Translations under genes and position numbers: made by a program | Shown: piece by piece, positions 52,234 to 62,100 of the stretch | How positions within the stretch are numbered: the stretch's first letter is position 1 | How the letters are laid out: each line of letters begins with the position of its first letter | Source of the DNA: Verrucomicrobiota bacterium | GTDB taxonomy: Bacteria > Verrucomicrobiota > Kiritimatiellia > RFP12 > UBA1067 | DNA: 64,000 nt | Reading direction: 5' to 3' | Assembly (NCBI GenBank): GCA_023269675.1 | Contig: JAHFSX010000022.1 | Span: 1 to 64,000, forward strand | Notes under the pieces: generated by a model | The model's database searches: none | What the model was told of the DNA's origin: nothing | The model's input: the letters and a program-made list of their open reading frames with translations, nothing else

Positions 52234-54594
52234 ATGACAAAGAAAACGCTTTCCCCGGAGCTGCTCCGCAAGATGGACGCCTACTGGCGGGCCGCAAACT
52301 ATCTCTCGGTCGGACAAATCTATCTCTACGACAATGTGCTTTTAAAGAGCCCGCTTAAATTGGGGCACATCAAGCCCCGGCTCGTCGGCCACTGGGGAAC
52401 CACGCCGGGACTGAACTTTATCTATGTCCACCTGAACCGCGTGATCAAGGAGCAGGACCTCAACGTCATCAACATCACCGGTCCGGGTCACGGCGGACCG
52501 GGGTTGGTGGCGAACGCGTATCTGGAGGGGACCTACAGCGAGGTTTATCCGACCGTCTCCGCCGACGAGGAAGGGCTCACGCGGCTGTTCAAGCAGTTCT
52601 CGTTTCCGGGAGGTATCCCGAGCCACGTGGCACCGGAGACGCCGGGCTCCATCCACGAGGGCGGCGAGCTGGGCTATTCGCTGTCACACGCGTACGGGGC
52701 GGCCTTCGATAACCCCGACCTGCTCGTGGCCTGCGTCGTCGGCGACGGCGAAGCGGAAACCGGCCCGCTCGCCACCAGTTGGCACTCGAATAAGTTTCTC
52801 AACCCGGCCCTTGACGGCGCGGTGCTTCCCATCCTGCACATGAACGGCTACAAGATTGCAGGGCCCACCGTCTTGGCCCGCATTCCCCGCGACGAGCTGG
52901 AATGCCTCTTCCGCGGTTACGGTTACACGCCGTATTTCGTGGAGGGGGACGATCCCCTGGAGATGCACCAGCGCATGGCGGAAACGCTCGACACGGTGAT
53001 CGCCGAGATCCAAAGCATCCAGCGCGAGGCCCGGGCGCACGGCTTCACGAAGCGTCCGAGCTGGCCCATGATTATCCTGTGCTCTCCCAAGGGCTGGACC
53101 GGCCCGAAGTCCGTCGACGGAAAACCGACCGAGGGCACGTTCCGGTCGCATCAGGTCCCGATGGGAGACATGAGCCATCCGGGCCACGTGAAGATTCTGG
53201 AAACCTGGCTGAAGAGCTATCGGCCGCAAGAGTTGTTTGATGAAGACGGCACGCTGCGGGCCGAACTCGCGGAATTGGCCCCTAAAGGCGAGCGCCGCAT
53301 GAGCGCCAACCCGCACGCCAACGGCGGCCTGCTGCTGCGTGACCTGCGCCTGCCTGATTTCAGCGGGTACGCCGTTCAAGTGGCGCAGCCCGGCGCGGTG
53401 GCGGCTGAGGCCACACGCGTCCAGGGCGAGTTCATGCGCGATGTGATCAAACTCAATCCCGCCAATTTCCGCGTCTTCAGCCCGGACGAGACCAGCTCGA
53501 ACCGCTGGGGCTCCGTGTTCGAGGTGACGAACCGCTGCTCGACCGCCGCGATCCTGCCCGGAGACGACCACGTCGCGCCCGACGGCCGCGTGATGGAGAT
53601 GCTGAGCGAGCATCAGTGCGAAGGCTGGCTTGAAGGGTACCTGCTGACCGGCCGGCACGGCTTTTTCTCATGCTACGAGGCGTTCATCCACATTGTCGAT
53701 TCGATGTTCAACCAACACGCCAAGTGGCTCAAGGTGGCGAATCACATTCCCTGGCGGCGGCCGATCGCCTCGTTGAACTTTCTGCTCTCGTCGCATGTGT
53801 GGCGGCAGGACCATAACGGGTTCAGCCATCAGGACCCCGGCTTCATCGACCACGTGGTGAACAAGAAGGCGGAAATCATCCGCGTCTATTTGCCGCCCGA
53901 TGCGAACACGCTGCTCTCCGTGACGGACCACTGCCTGCGCAGCCGCAACTACGTGAACGTGATCGTGGCCGGCAAGCAACCCGCTCCGCAGTGGCTCACC
54001 ATGGACGAGGCCGTGAAACACTGTACCGCCGGCATCGGCATCTGGCCGTGGGCCAGCAACGATCAGGGCGGCGAGCCGGACGTGGTCATGGCCTGCTGCG
54101 GCGACGTCCCCACGCTTGAAACCCTGGCCGCTGTCGGGCTGCTGCGCGATTACTTTCCCGAGCTGAAAGTCCGCGTGATCAACGTGGTGGATCTGATGAA
54201 GCTCCAGCCGCAGAGCGAGCACCCGCACGGGCTGAGCGACAAAGAGTTCGACCTGCTATTCACCCGGGACAAGCCTGTCATTTTCGCCTTTCACGGCTAT
54301 CCCTTGCTTATCCATCGCCTGACCTATCGCCGCACGAACCACCCGAACCTGCACGTGCGCGGCTACAAAGAGGAAGGCTCGACCACGACGCCCTTCGACA
54401 TGACGGTCATGAACGATCTGGACCGGTTTCACCTGGTCGCGGACGTCATTGACCGCGTGGCCAAGCTGGGCCCCCGAGCGGCCTACGCCAAGCAAGCCCT
54501 CCGCGACAAACTCATCGAGCACAAGCACTACATCGCAGAGCACGGCGAGGACCTGCCTGAAATCCGGAACTGGAAATGGGGTAAGAAATCATGA
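52234..54594 (+). CDS. xfp: Xylulose-5-phosphate/fructose-6-phosphate phosphoketolase
   Basis: The 786-residue thiamine-diphosphate enzyme splits xylulose 5-phosphate or fructose 6-phosphate into acetyl phosphate plus an aldose phosphate. Diagnostic motifs include [52 protein letters not shown] and [20 protein letters not shown]. The cofactor motif is [30 protein letters not shown] and [15 protein letters not shown] are also present. Length is normal. The stop overlaps the aldolase start (ATGA), so the two are coupled: aldolase feeds or drains the hexose-phosphate pool used here. The pathway yields acetyl phosphate without loss of carbon as CO2. The ribosome site is weak. Confidence 0.96.
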   Translation: MTKKTLSPELLRKMDAYWRAANYLSVGQIYLYDNVLLKSPLKLGHIKPRLVGHWGTTPGLNFIYVHLNRVIKEQDLNVINITGPGHGGPGLVANAYLEGTYSEVYPTVSADEEGLTRLFKQFSFPGGIPSHVAPETPGSIHEGGELGYSLSHAYGAAFDNPDLLVACVVGDGEAETGPLATSWHSNKFLNPALDGAVLPILHMNGYKIAGPTVLARIPRDELECLFRGYGYTPYFVEGDDPLEMHQRMAETLDTVIAEIQSIQREARAHGFTKRPSWPMIILCSPKGWTGPKSVDGKPTEGTFRSHQVPMGDMSHPGHVKILETWLKSYRPQELFDEDGTLRAELAELAPKGERRMSANPHANGGLLLRDLRLPDFSGYAVQVAQPGAVAAEATRVQGEFMRDVIKLNPANFRVFSPDETSSNRWGSVFEVTNRCSTAAILPGDDHVAPDGRVMEMLSEHQCEGWLEGYLLTGRHGFFSCYEAFIHIVDSMFNQHAKWLKVANHIPWRRPIASLNFLLSSHVWRQDHNGFSHQDPGFIDHVVNKKAEIIRVYLPPDANTLLSVTDHCLRSRNYVNVIVAGKQPAPQWLTMDEAVKHCTAGIGIWPWASNDQGGEPDVVMACCGDVPTLETLAAVGLLRDYFPELKVRVINVVDLMKLQPQSEHPHGLSDKEFDLLFTRDKPVIFAFHGYPLLIHRLTYRRTNHPNLHVRGYKEEGSTTTPFDMTVMNDLDRFHLVADVIDRVAKLGPRAAYAKQALRDKLIEHKHYIAEHGEDLPEIRNWKWGKKS

Positions 54595-55613
54595 ACATGC
54601 CCGCACTTATCGAAACGGCGAGGGCGCTGGTCGCCGACGACAAAGGCATCCTGGCGATGGACGAAAGCACGCCAACCTGCAACAAGCGCTTTGCCAAGCT
54701 GGGGATTCCCCAGGCCGAGGAGGCCCGGCGGTGCTACCGGCAGTTGCTCTTGACCGCGCCCGGTCTCGGCGAGAGCATCAGCGGCGCGATCCTCTGCGAC
54801 GAGACGATCCGCCAGCGGACGGACGAGGGCACGCCCTTCGTCACCGCCCTCGACGATGCCGGCATCATTCCGGGCATCAAAGTCGACGCCGGCGCCAAGG
54901 ACATGGCCGCTCATCCAGGCGAGAAGATCGCCGAGGGTCTGGACGGCCTGCGGGACCGTCTGGCCGCCTATGTGCCGCTGGGCGCCCGGTTCGCCAAGTG
55001 GCGCGCGGTGATTGCCGTGGGCGCCGAGATCCCCAGCCGCGGGTGTGTCGAGGCCAACGCGCTGACGTTGGCCCGCTATGCCGCCTTATGCCAGGAGGCC
55101 GGACTTGTCCCCATCGTCGAGCCGGAAGTGCTCATGGAGGGCGCGCATACTCTGGAGCGGTGCCGCGAGGTGACCGAGCACGTCCTGCGAACCGTTTTCA
55201 GCCAGCTCTACACGCAACGGGTAAAGCTGGAGGGGATGCTTCTGAAGTGCAACATGGTGCTTCCCGGATTGACCTGTCCCACCCAAGAGCCGGCCGAGGA
55301 GGTGGCCGATGCCACGGTGAAGTGCCTTTTGCGGACCGTCCCCGCCGCCGTTCCGGGGATTACGTTCTTGTCGGGCGGCCAATCCGCTGAACTGGCCTCG
55401 GCGCGCTTAAATGCCATGAACGTGCGCTTCAAATCGCGCGTGCCTTGGGCGTTGGCGTTCTCGTTCGCCCGCGCCATCCAGCAGCCGGCGCTGGAGATTT
55501 GGCGAGGCGACGCGTCTAAGGTGGTGGCGGCACAGCAGGCGCTCGTTCATCGGGCCAGATGCAACCGGGCCGCGCGGCGCGGTGAATACACGGCCTCGAT
55601 GGAGGGGGGCTGA
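54591..55613 (+). CDS. Class I fructose-bisphosphate aldolase
   Basis: The 340-residue protein interconverts fructose 1,6-bisphosphate with dihydroxyacetone phosphate and glyceraldehyde 3-phosphate through a Schiff-base lysine. It is the eukaryote-like class I type: [16 protein letters not shown] near the N-terminus, [27 protein letters not shown], and [14 protein letters not shown] with catalytic Lys219. [10 protein letters not shown] near the C-terminus is also diagnostic. It starts inside the phosphoketolase stop (ATGA), showing translational coupling. The tail ends without the Tyr typical of the animal enzymes. Confidence 0.95.
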   Translation: MNMPALIETARALVADDKGILAMDESTPTCNKRFAKLGIPQAEEARRCYRQLLLTAPGLGESISGAILCDETIRQRTDEGTPFVTALDDAGIIPGIKVDAGAKDMAAHPGEKIAEGLDGLRDRLAAYVPLGARFAKWRAVIAVGAEIPSRGCVEANALTLARYAALCQEAGLVPIVEPEVLMEGAHTLERCREVTEHVLRTVFSQLYTQRVKLEGMLLKCNMVLPGLTCPTQEPAEEVADATVKCLLRTVPAAVPGITFLSGGQSAELASARLNAMNVRFKSRVPWALAFSFARAIQQPALEIWRGDASKVVAAQQALVHRARCNRAARRGEYTASMEGG

Positions 55614-55771
55614 ACAGCAAAACCGATGTCCCGCATCTCTTGAAACCTGAGTGATCGCAAAAAAAACATAAACGGAAATCAGCACGCACGCTTTTCAATG
55701 CGTTCAAACCTTAAGTGCCGCCCCGCACCCCGCATGGCTGTGCTGCGGTGTGTTTGAGGCAGGGGGACCTT

Positions 55772-56659
55772 ATGAAAGAAAAGAGTGACCGTTCGCTAAA
55801 GATCACAGCCAAAACGTTCCGGGTCCGGGCCAAAGAGCAGGTCAAACTCGAGAAGTGGCCTACGCGGGTCAAGCCCTGTTATGGGTCGAAGGAGGAGTAT
55901 AGAACGCTGCTGGGCGAGGACATCTTGGAAATGCGCGGGCAGCAAAGTCTGCTCTACGCCTGTAACCGCTATTCCGTGCTGCTGATTCTTCAGGCTATGG
56001 ACACAGCCGGCAAAGACGGCATCATCAAACATGTGATGTCGGGCGTCAATCCGCAGGGCTGCGAGGTTTTCAGTTTCAAGCAGCCGAGCGCCGAAGAATT
56101 GGATCACGATTTCCTCTGGCGCACGACCCGCTGTCTGCCGGAGCGCGGACGGATCGGCATCTTCAACCGTTCCTACTATGAGGAGGTCCTCGTCGCCCGC
56201 GTGCACCCGGAGATCCTCAGCGGACAAAGGCTGCCGGCCGAGGTGCTCGACGGGAAGAACCTGTGGAGGGATCGCTATCGGTCCATCGTGGATTTTGAAA
56301 AACATCTCCATCGCAACGGCACAAGGGTCATCAAGATATTCCTCCACCTGTCGAAGAGCGAGCAACGGAAGCGCCTGCTCGAGCGCATCGATAACCCGAA
56401 GAAGAACTGGAAATTCAACCTCGCCGATATCGCGGAGCGGAAATTGTGGAATCAGTACAGGAAGGCGTATGAGGCCTGCCTATGTGCCACGAGCACCGCA
56501 ACCGCCCCTTGGTATGTCGTTCCCGCCGACGACAAAACCAATGCCCGGCTGATCGTTTCTCGGATCATGCTCGATACGCTGGAACAGCTCGGGATGAGCT
56601 ATCCGAAAGCGGATAAGGCGCGTCGCGAGGAATTAAAGGCCATCCGTAACCGACTTTGA
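55772..56659 (+). CDS. ppk2: Polyphosphate kinase 2 family protein
   Basis: I choose the ATG preceded by AGGGGGGA, giving 295 residues; a longer frame lacks a ribosome site. PPK2 enzymes transfer phosphate between polyphosphate and nucleotides. The P-loop is [20 protein letters not shown], the Walker B-like motif [19 protein letters not shown] and the lid region [32 protein letters not shown] near the end is also conserved. The length fits single-domain class I or III enzymes; the nucleotide preference cannot be settled by eye. It lies in the same direction as the phosphoketolase/aldolase pair but 158 bp downstream. Confidence 0.92.
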   Translation: MKEKSDRSLKITAKTFRVRAKEQVKLEKWPTRVKPCYGSKEEYRTLLGEDILEMRGQQSLLYACNRYSVLLILQAMDTAGKDGIIKHVMSGVNPQGCEVFSFKQPSAEELDHDFLWRTTRCLPERGRIGIFNRSYYEEVLVARVHPEILSGQRLPAEVLDGKNLWRDRYRSIVDFEKHLHRNGTRVIKIFLHLSKSEQRKRLLERIDNPKKNWKFNLADIAERKLWNQYRKAYEACLCATSTATAPWYVVPADDKTNARLIVSRIMLDTLEQLGMSYPKADKARREELKAIRNRL

Positions 56660-56788
56660 CGTCGAGGCCGCCGGCACTCGTCTACCGATGCGAAGGCGCC
56701 CTCCTGACAGTGCCTCCGCGGCGGTTTCCAACACGTACGCATCGTCCCGGTGCCGGGCGCATGCGCGAAGAGGTTGATATTCTTTGCG

Positions 56789-56809
56789 GGTGGGGTTTCA
56801 CCCCATAGC
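56789..56809 (+). promoter_or_regulatory. Second copy of the GGGTTWYACCCCATAGC motif
   Basis: GGGTTTCACCCCATAGC preceded by GGTG, 121 bp before the PRC-barrel start, matches the element at 50931-50951 at 18 of 21 positions. The surrounding gap 56660-56930 contains no gene. Confidence 0.4.
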
Positions 56810-56930
56810 GAGCCGGTCCGCGCCGGCGTAAGATTGGACCGTTGACTCGGTCAGACTGCGGAGAAACCGCTGGGCAGCCAAGCCTGCGGCGGGGAAAGAA
56901 CGGCGAACAAAACAAAACCAAAGGATGAAA

Positions 56931-57689
56931 ATGTTAATCAAAGCCGAAACACTCATGGGTTACCGTTTGGGCAGTCTTGACGGCGAAATCGGGAAGGCCA
57001 AGGCATTCTATTTTGACGACCTGCACTGGACTGTCCGCTACCTCGTCGCAGAAACGGGCACTTGGCTGCCGGGGCGACAGGTGCTGATTTCTCCACATGC
57101 ACTGGTTGACGTCAATAAAGACGCGCGCCTCATCAACGTCAATTTGACAAGAACACAGATCGAGAACAGCCCGTCTCTAGACAGTGACAAGCCCGTCTCG
57201 CGACAGTTCGAGGAGGCGTACTTCGGATACTATCAGTGGCCGATGTATTGGAGCGGTTCATACGTGTGGGGAGCGTATCCCTACATTGTGCGTGACGATG
57301 AGAAGCCGAAGCTCGACGCCCCGGCCGAGAAGTCGTGGGATCCGCATTTGCGCAGCACGCAGGATGTGAGCGGTTATCACATTCAGGCCGCGGACGGCGA
57401 AATCGGACATGTTGCGGATTTTATCATCGACGACGAGACTTGGACGATTCGGTACCTCGTCGTCGATACGCAGAATTGGTGGCCCGGGAAAAAAGTTCTG
57501 GTTTCGCCGCAGTGGATCGAGCGCGTGAGTTGGCACGATTCTAAAGTCTTCGTCAACCTATCCAGGGAGGCGATCAAGCTGGCGCCGGAATATACGGATT
57601 GGTCTCTGCTGACGCGCGAATTCGAAGACAACCTGCATAGACATTATAATCGTCAAGGTTACTGGCACACTCAGCCGCTTGCCAAGTGA
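56931..57689 (+). CDS. Double PRC-barrel domain protein
   Basis: The second ATG (56931), with AAAGGA five bases upstream, is preferred over one at 56925 that lies too close to it; 252 residues. Two PRC-barrel domains are visible, at about residues 2-75 and 140-220. Each has the pattern GEIGxxxxFxxDDxxWTxRYLVxxTxxWxPGxxVLxSP. A Trp/Tyr-rich linker (FGYYQWPMYWSGSYVWGAYP) joins them. PRC barrels occur in photosynthetic reaction centre subunit H and in RimM, and as free proteins often induced by stress. No signal peptide is present. The function is unknown; the position near SOD and PPK2 suggests a stress role. Confidence 0.88.
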   Translation: MLIKAETLMGYRLGSLDGEIGKAKAFYFDDLHWTVRYLVAETGTWLPGRQVLISPHALVDVNKDARLINVNLTRTQIENSPSLDSDKPVSRQFEEAYFGYYQWPMYWSGSYVWGAYPYIVRDDEKPKLDAPAEKSWDPHLRSTQDVSGYHIQAADGEIGHVADFIIDDETWTIRYLVVDTQNWWPGKKVLVSPQWIERVSWHDSKVFVNLSREAIKLAPEYTDWSLLTREFEDNLHRHYNRQGYWHTQPLAK

Positions 57690-58071
57690 CCTTTCCGCGG
57701 AAGCGGGCACGGTAAAGGGCTCGCGCCTATGAGCGGCTTGCCCGCCTATGCATTGCAAGACGCGCCGGCCGTCTGTGCAGCCACAAACTTCGGGTTTTTG
57801 ACAGGATTCACGCCGCAGATGCCGGTCGGTCATCCGAATGCCGAAAAGGCCCTGCGTGCGGCTCTGCCGGATGCCGCGCGCAAACTATCTGTGTGGGGGC
57901 GTGTTCACACGTGTGGCTGCGCGATGTGGAACTTGCGCAGCCCCCGTCTGGTGGAGGGGGAGCTGAGGGGCGGCGACCGCCCGAAAGGCGGCGGTCTCAG
58001 ATCGGAGACGATTGGAGCGCTTGAAGAGGTTCGGAGTTTCAGCACATGGGAATTGAAACAAGGAGACGATT
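57690..58071 (+). other. Intergenic region with alternative hairpins
   Basis: This 382-bp gap has no gene I can support. At 57968-57996 two mutually exclusive hairpins are possible: GGGCGG/CCGCCC (3-nt loop) and GACCGCC/GGCGGTC (8-nt loop). They lie about 75 bp before the oxidoreductase start and might act as an attenuator. No promoter was clear. Confidence 0.3.
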
Positions 58072-59076
58072 ATGACAAACATCACGAGTCGCGAGATTCG
58101 GCTGGCCTCTCGCCCGAGCGGACTTCCGACTGCAGCCAACTTTGTGCTGGCGCAGACTGAACTGGCTACGTTACAGGACGGGCAGGTGCTGGTCCGTAAT
58201 CTCTTCATGTCGGTGGATCCGTACATGCGCGGTCGCATGAACGCCGGGAAATCGTACGTTCCGCCGTTCGAGGTGGGGCACGCGCTCGAGGGCGGCGCCG
58301 TCGGCGAAGTCATCGGGTCGCGCGCCAAGGAGTTCAAGCCTGGCGATGTCGTCACTTCAGCCTTTGGCTGGCGGGAATACTTTATCGCCTCGCCAAAAGA
58401 GCTGCATGGGGTCAGCCGCGAGTTCCAGCCGCTTTCGGTTTATCTGGGTGCCCTCGGCATGACGGGCATGACCGCCTGGGCAGGCTTGAAATCAGTTGAG
58501 GTCAACGCTGGCGATATCCTGTTTGTCTCGGGAGCCGCCGGCGCGGTGGGCAGCATGGTCGGGCAGCTGGCGAAATTGCGCGGGTGCAGTGTCATCGGTT
58601 CAGCCGGTTCAGCGGAGAAGGTTCAGTTCCTGCTGGAAGAGTGCGGATTTGACAACGCCTTCAATTACAAGGCCGGTCCGGCGCGCGAGCATCTGGAGCT
58701 GGAGGCGCCTGAAGGGATCGACATCTATTTCGACAATGTCGGGGGCGAGATGCTCGAAGCCGCCCTGTCGGCTTTGCGGCCGCATGGCCGCATCATCGTC
58801 TGCGGGGGGATCTCCGGTTATAACGAGGCGAAGCCGCGGCCAGGCCCCTCCAACCTGTTTAACGTGGTCACCAAGCGCCTGACGATGAAAGGCATCATGG
58901 TTTTCGATTGGCTGGACCGCCAGGCCGAGTTCGAAAAAGAGGTGGGCGGCTATTTCAAAGCAGGTCAGGTGAAGCACAAGGAAACGGTCGTGGAGGGCAT
59001 CGAGCGCGCGGCGGACGCGTTCATCGGTCTTTTCCAAGGCCGAAACGTGGGCAAGATGGTGGTGAAGCTGGCATAA
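58072..59076 (+). CDS. NADP-dependent medium-chain oxidoreductase
   Basis: The 334-residue protein belongs to the zinc-free MDR group that includes leukotriene B4 12-hydroxydehydrogenase, CurA and YncB: NAD(P)H-dependent double-bond reductases acting on enones and alkenals. Markers are LFMSVDPYMRGRM, the GALGMTGMTAWAGL stretch, the Rossmann glycine motif VSGAAGAVGSMVGQLAK, FDNVGGEMLEAAL and a closing GKMVVKLA. No zinc-ligand cysteines are visible. AAGGAGACGATT precedes the ATG. It is likely cytoplasmic and detoxifies reactive carbonyls, in keeping with the neighbouring stress genes. It is convergent with the large SGNH gene. Confidence 0.93.
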   Translation: MTNITSREIRLASRPSGLPTAANFVLAQTELATLQDGQVLVRNLFMSVDPYMRGRMNAGKSYVPPFEVGHALEGGAVGEVIGSRAKEFKPGDVVTSAFGWREYFIASPKELHGVSREFQPLSVYLGALGMTGMTAWAGLKSVEVNAGDILFVSGAAGAVGSMVGQLAKLRGCSVIGSAGSAEKVQFLLEECGFDNAFNYKAGPAREHLELEAPEGIDIYFDNVGGEMLEAALSALRPHGRIIVCGGISGYNEAKPRPGPSNLFNVVTKRLTMKGIMVFDWLDRQAEFEKEVGGYFKAGQVKHKETVVEGIERAADAFIGLFQGRNVGKMVVKLA

Positions 59077-59103
59077 GCCATCCCGCACATCGTGGGCGTG
59101 CCT

Positions 59104-62100
59104 TCAGCGCAGATTGATCATCGTGCCGAGCTTGATGACGTTGAGCGTGGCGCTCTGGCTGGCCGTGTATGCCGAGCCCGAACCGAAGGCCAGCACGTCG
59201 TAGGTGCCGGAGTCGCCTTCCCTGGCGGGGCTCACGTTCAGCCAGGAGTGCGTCGCGCCCGGGATCCAGACGCCGTTGCGCCTCCACTGGTAGGCGGTCG
59301 CGCCTGTGGCTTGGACGTAGAATCTCACGCTGTCGCCCGGATGGACCGTGCCGCCGACGGGTTGGCTGTAGAGCGCGGGCAGCGTGCCTGAAACCTGCAC
59401 GGCTGAGGGCGTGTTGCCCCAACGCGCCAGCACGTAGAGGTTCTTCACGCTGTAGCTCGGCGCGTTGTAGGTGAAGGTGTAGTCGGTGTCGTACGTGTTG
59501 GCCGTCAGTGAGGGCGTGGGGTTGTTGCCGATGCCCAGGCCCGGGTTGGTGTTGTTGCTGCCGATATGGGAGAGCGCGAGGATCGTGTGGCCCTTGGCGT
59601 AGTTGTGGATCTGCATGCAGCCGTGGCCCGCGGTGGTGCCGTTGGGCGTGCCGCCGTCGCCGAAGTCGTAGTAGTTGGTTCCGTTCACCACGCCGAGCGC
59701 GCCGGGGATGCTCTTGTCGTTAGGCGCGCCGTAGTTGCTGGGCCAGAACTCGATGTTGCCGGACGCGATGCCGACGCCGGTGGTCACGGCCACGTTGCCG
59801 TCGGACGAGTAGGCGTAGACGTTCATGTTGGAGACGTACTGCTGGAACATCGCGCCGCGGTTCGCGGTCGGCACGCCGATCTTGGCGAGGTCCGCGGTGA
59901 ACGCGTCCATCGATACGTACACCCACTTGGTGACGCCGTTGGTCACCGTCAGCTCCAGGCAGTAAGCCACGCGGTCGAAGGGCTGGGTCTGGCGCAGGCT
60001 CTCGTCCACCTGGTAGTTCGCGCCGTAGGCGTAGCTGGTCGTATTGGAGATGGCGAGCTGGTGGATCAGCGTGTAGTCGGCGGCTTCGGTCACGTTGGTC
60101 AGCACGCTGGGACGCGCCGCTGTCGGCGCGGTGAACGCGGTGGTCGTGCCGGGCAGGATGAGGTTGCCGGCTGCGGAGCGGTCGCGCACGCCGGTCACCG
60201 CCACGGTATAGGTTCGGCCCGCGGTCTGCGGCGTGGTGGTCAGGGTCACGGACTGTTTGTTCGCCGAGAGCGTCGCCCCGGCGACCGTCACCCCGCCGTT
60301 GGTGAAGGTGAAGAACGAGGCGGTCGCGGCGCTGTCCGAAAGCGGCTCGCTGAAGTTAAGCGTGGCGCGGTCGAGGGACTGCACGCCCGTGGCGGCGCCC
60401 AGCGTCGGGCGGGTGGTGTCGGGCGAGGGGTCGCCGCCGGGCAGAACGAAGACGTGCAGCACGCGGCGCACGCTGTAGGTTGAGGCGTTGTTCGCGAACG
60501 TCCAGTCCGCGTTGACGCTGCCCGGCTGGTTGCCGATGCCGAGGCACGGCTGGGCGTTGTTGTTGAACGCGTTGACCGCGAAGAGGGTCTGGGTCGCGCC
60601 CGCGCCATAGTTGTGCACCTGCATGGAGCCGTAGCCCGTGGTGTTGCCGCCGCTGTCGTTGTCGCCGAAGTCGAAATTGGCGGCGCTGGCGTTGGGTATG
60701 TTGAGCGTGTTGGCCTGGGTGTAGTCGCTGGGCCAGAACTCGATGTTGCCGGTGGCGATGCCACTGCCGTTGATGATGCCGGGCACGTTGGAGAGCACGT
60801 CGAGGTTGTTGACCTTGGTCTGGAAGACGCAGTTGTTGGTGGGCACGCCGATCTTGCGGGCGTCGGTAGTGAAGGCGTCCATGGAGGTCCAGATGAACTT
60901 GGGCGACGCGTCGGTGCTCTTCTGCAGCTCCAGGTAGTAGGCGATGCGCGAGAAGGCGCTGACGTTGCTGACGGCGTTGACGGCGTAGTAGGCGGCCGCG
61001 TTGGTGTTGAAGCTGGCGTTGGCCGGGAAGTTCGTGATGGAGTAGACGAGCTGGTAGCCCGCCGCGTTCGTCACGTTGGCGGCGACTTCCGCTGGCAGGC
61101 CGTTCGTTAACCCTCCGGGGCGCACCAGCACGTGCAGGGTGCGGCGCGCGTAGGCCGTGCCCGCGTTGTAGCATTGGGTCCAGTCGGGGCTGTTGACGGG
61201 CTGGTTGCCGATGCCGAGGCCGAGGATCTGGTTGTCCGAGCCCCAGTTGCTGATGGCGAAGAGGGTCTGCTTGGCCGCCGAATTGTGGACCTGCATGGAG
61301 CCGTGGCTGCCAGCCGTGGAGCGCAAGTCGCCGAAATCGTACGTGGTGTCGCTCGCGCCGGCGACGGCCACGGCGTTGGACGCGCTGTAGTCGGTGGGCC
61401 AGAACTCGAGGTTGCCGCCGGCCATGCCGATGCCGTTGGTGATGCCGGGCACGTTGGAGAGCACGTCGAGGTTCGAGACCGGCTTCTGGAAGATCGCCCT
61501 GGAGGCCGCGGTCGGCACGCCGACCTGCGGCAGGTTCGGGGTGAAGGCGTCCATGGAGGTCCACAGGTACTGGACATTGCCGTTGGCCTGCTTCAGCTCG
61601 ATGTAGTAGGCCACGCGGTCGAAGCTGCCGGTGGCGATGCTCTGGTTGATGCGGTAGAAGTTGGGCGTGCCGATGAAGTTGCCCTTGACCGGGATGTCCA
61701 GGGTGTAGATCAGCCGGTAGCCGTTCGCCAGGGCGCCCGCGTTGGACGCGATCTCGGGCGGCAGGACGGTGCCCGCCGTGACCGCGATGGTCGAGCCGGG
61801 GACGATGGGGTTAGCGCCCGCGCTGTCGCGCACGCCCGTGACGGCCAGCGTCAGGGCAACGCCCGCCGGCTGGAGCGTCGTGGCCAAGTTGACGGTGCGC
61901 AGGTCGGGCAGCAGGGTCGCGCTGAGCACCTCCACGCCGTTGTTCAGCGTGAAGTACGAGCCGTCCACCGCATCGGGCGCGAGCGACTCGGAGAAGGTGA
62001 CGGACACGAGGTTGCCGGCGATGCCGGCTTTGGCGGAGACGAGGGCCGGCGGCGTGGTGTCGTTGTTGCGCAGCACCAGCACCTGGATCGTCTTGACGAG

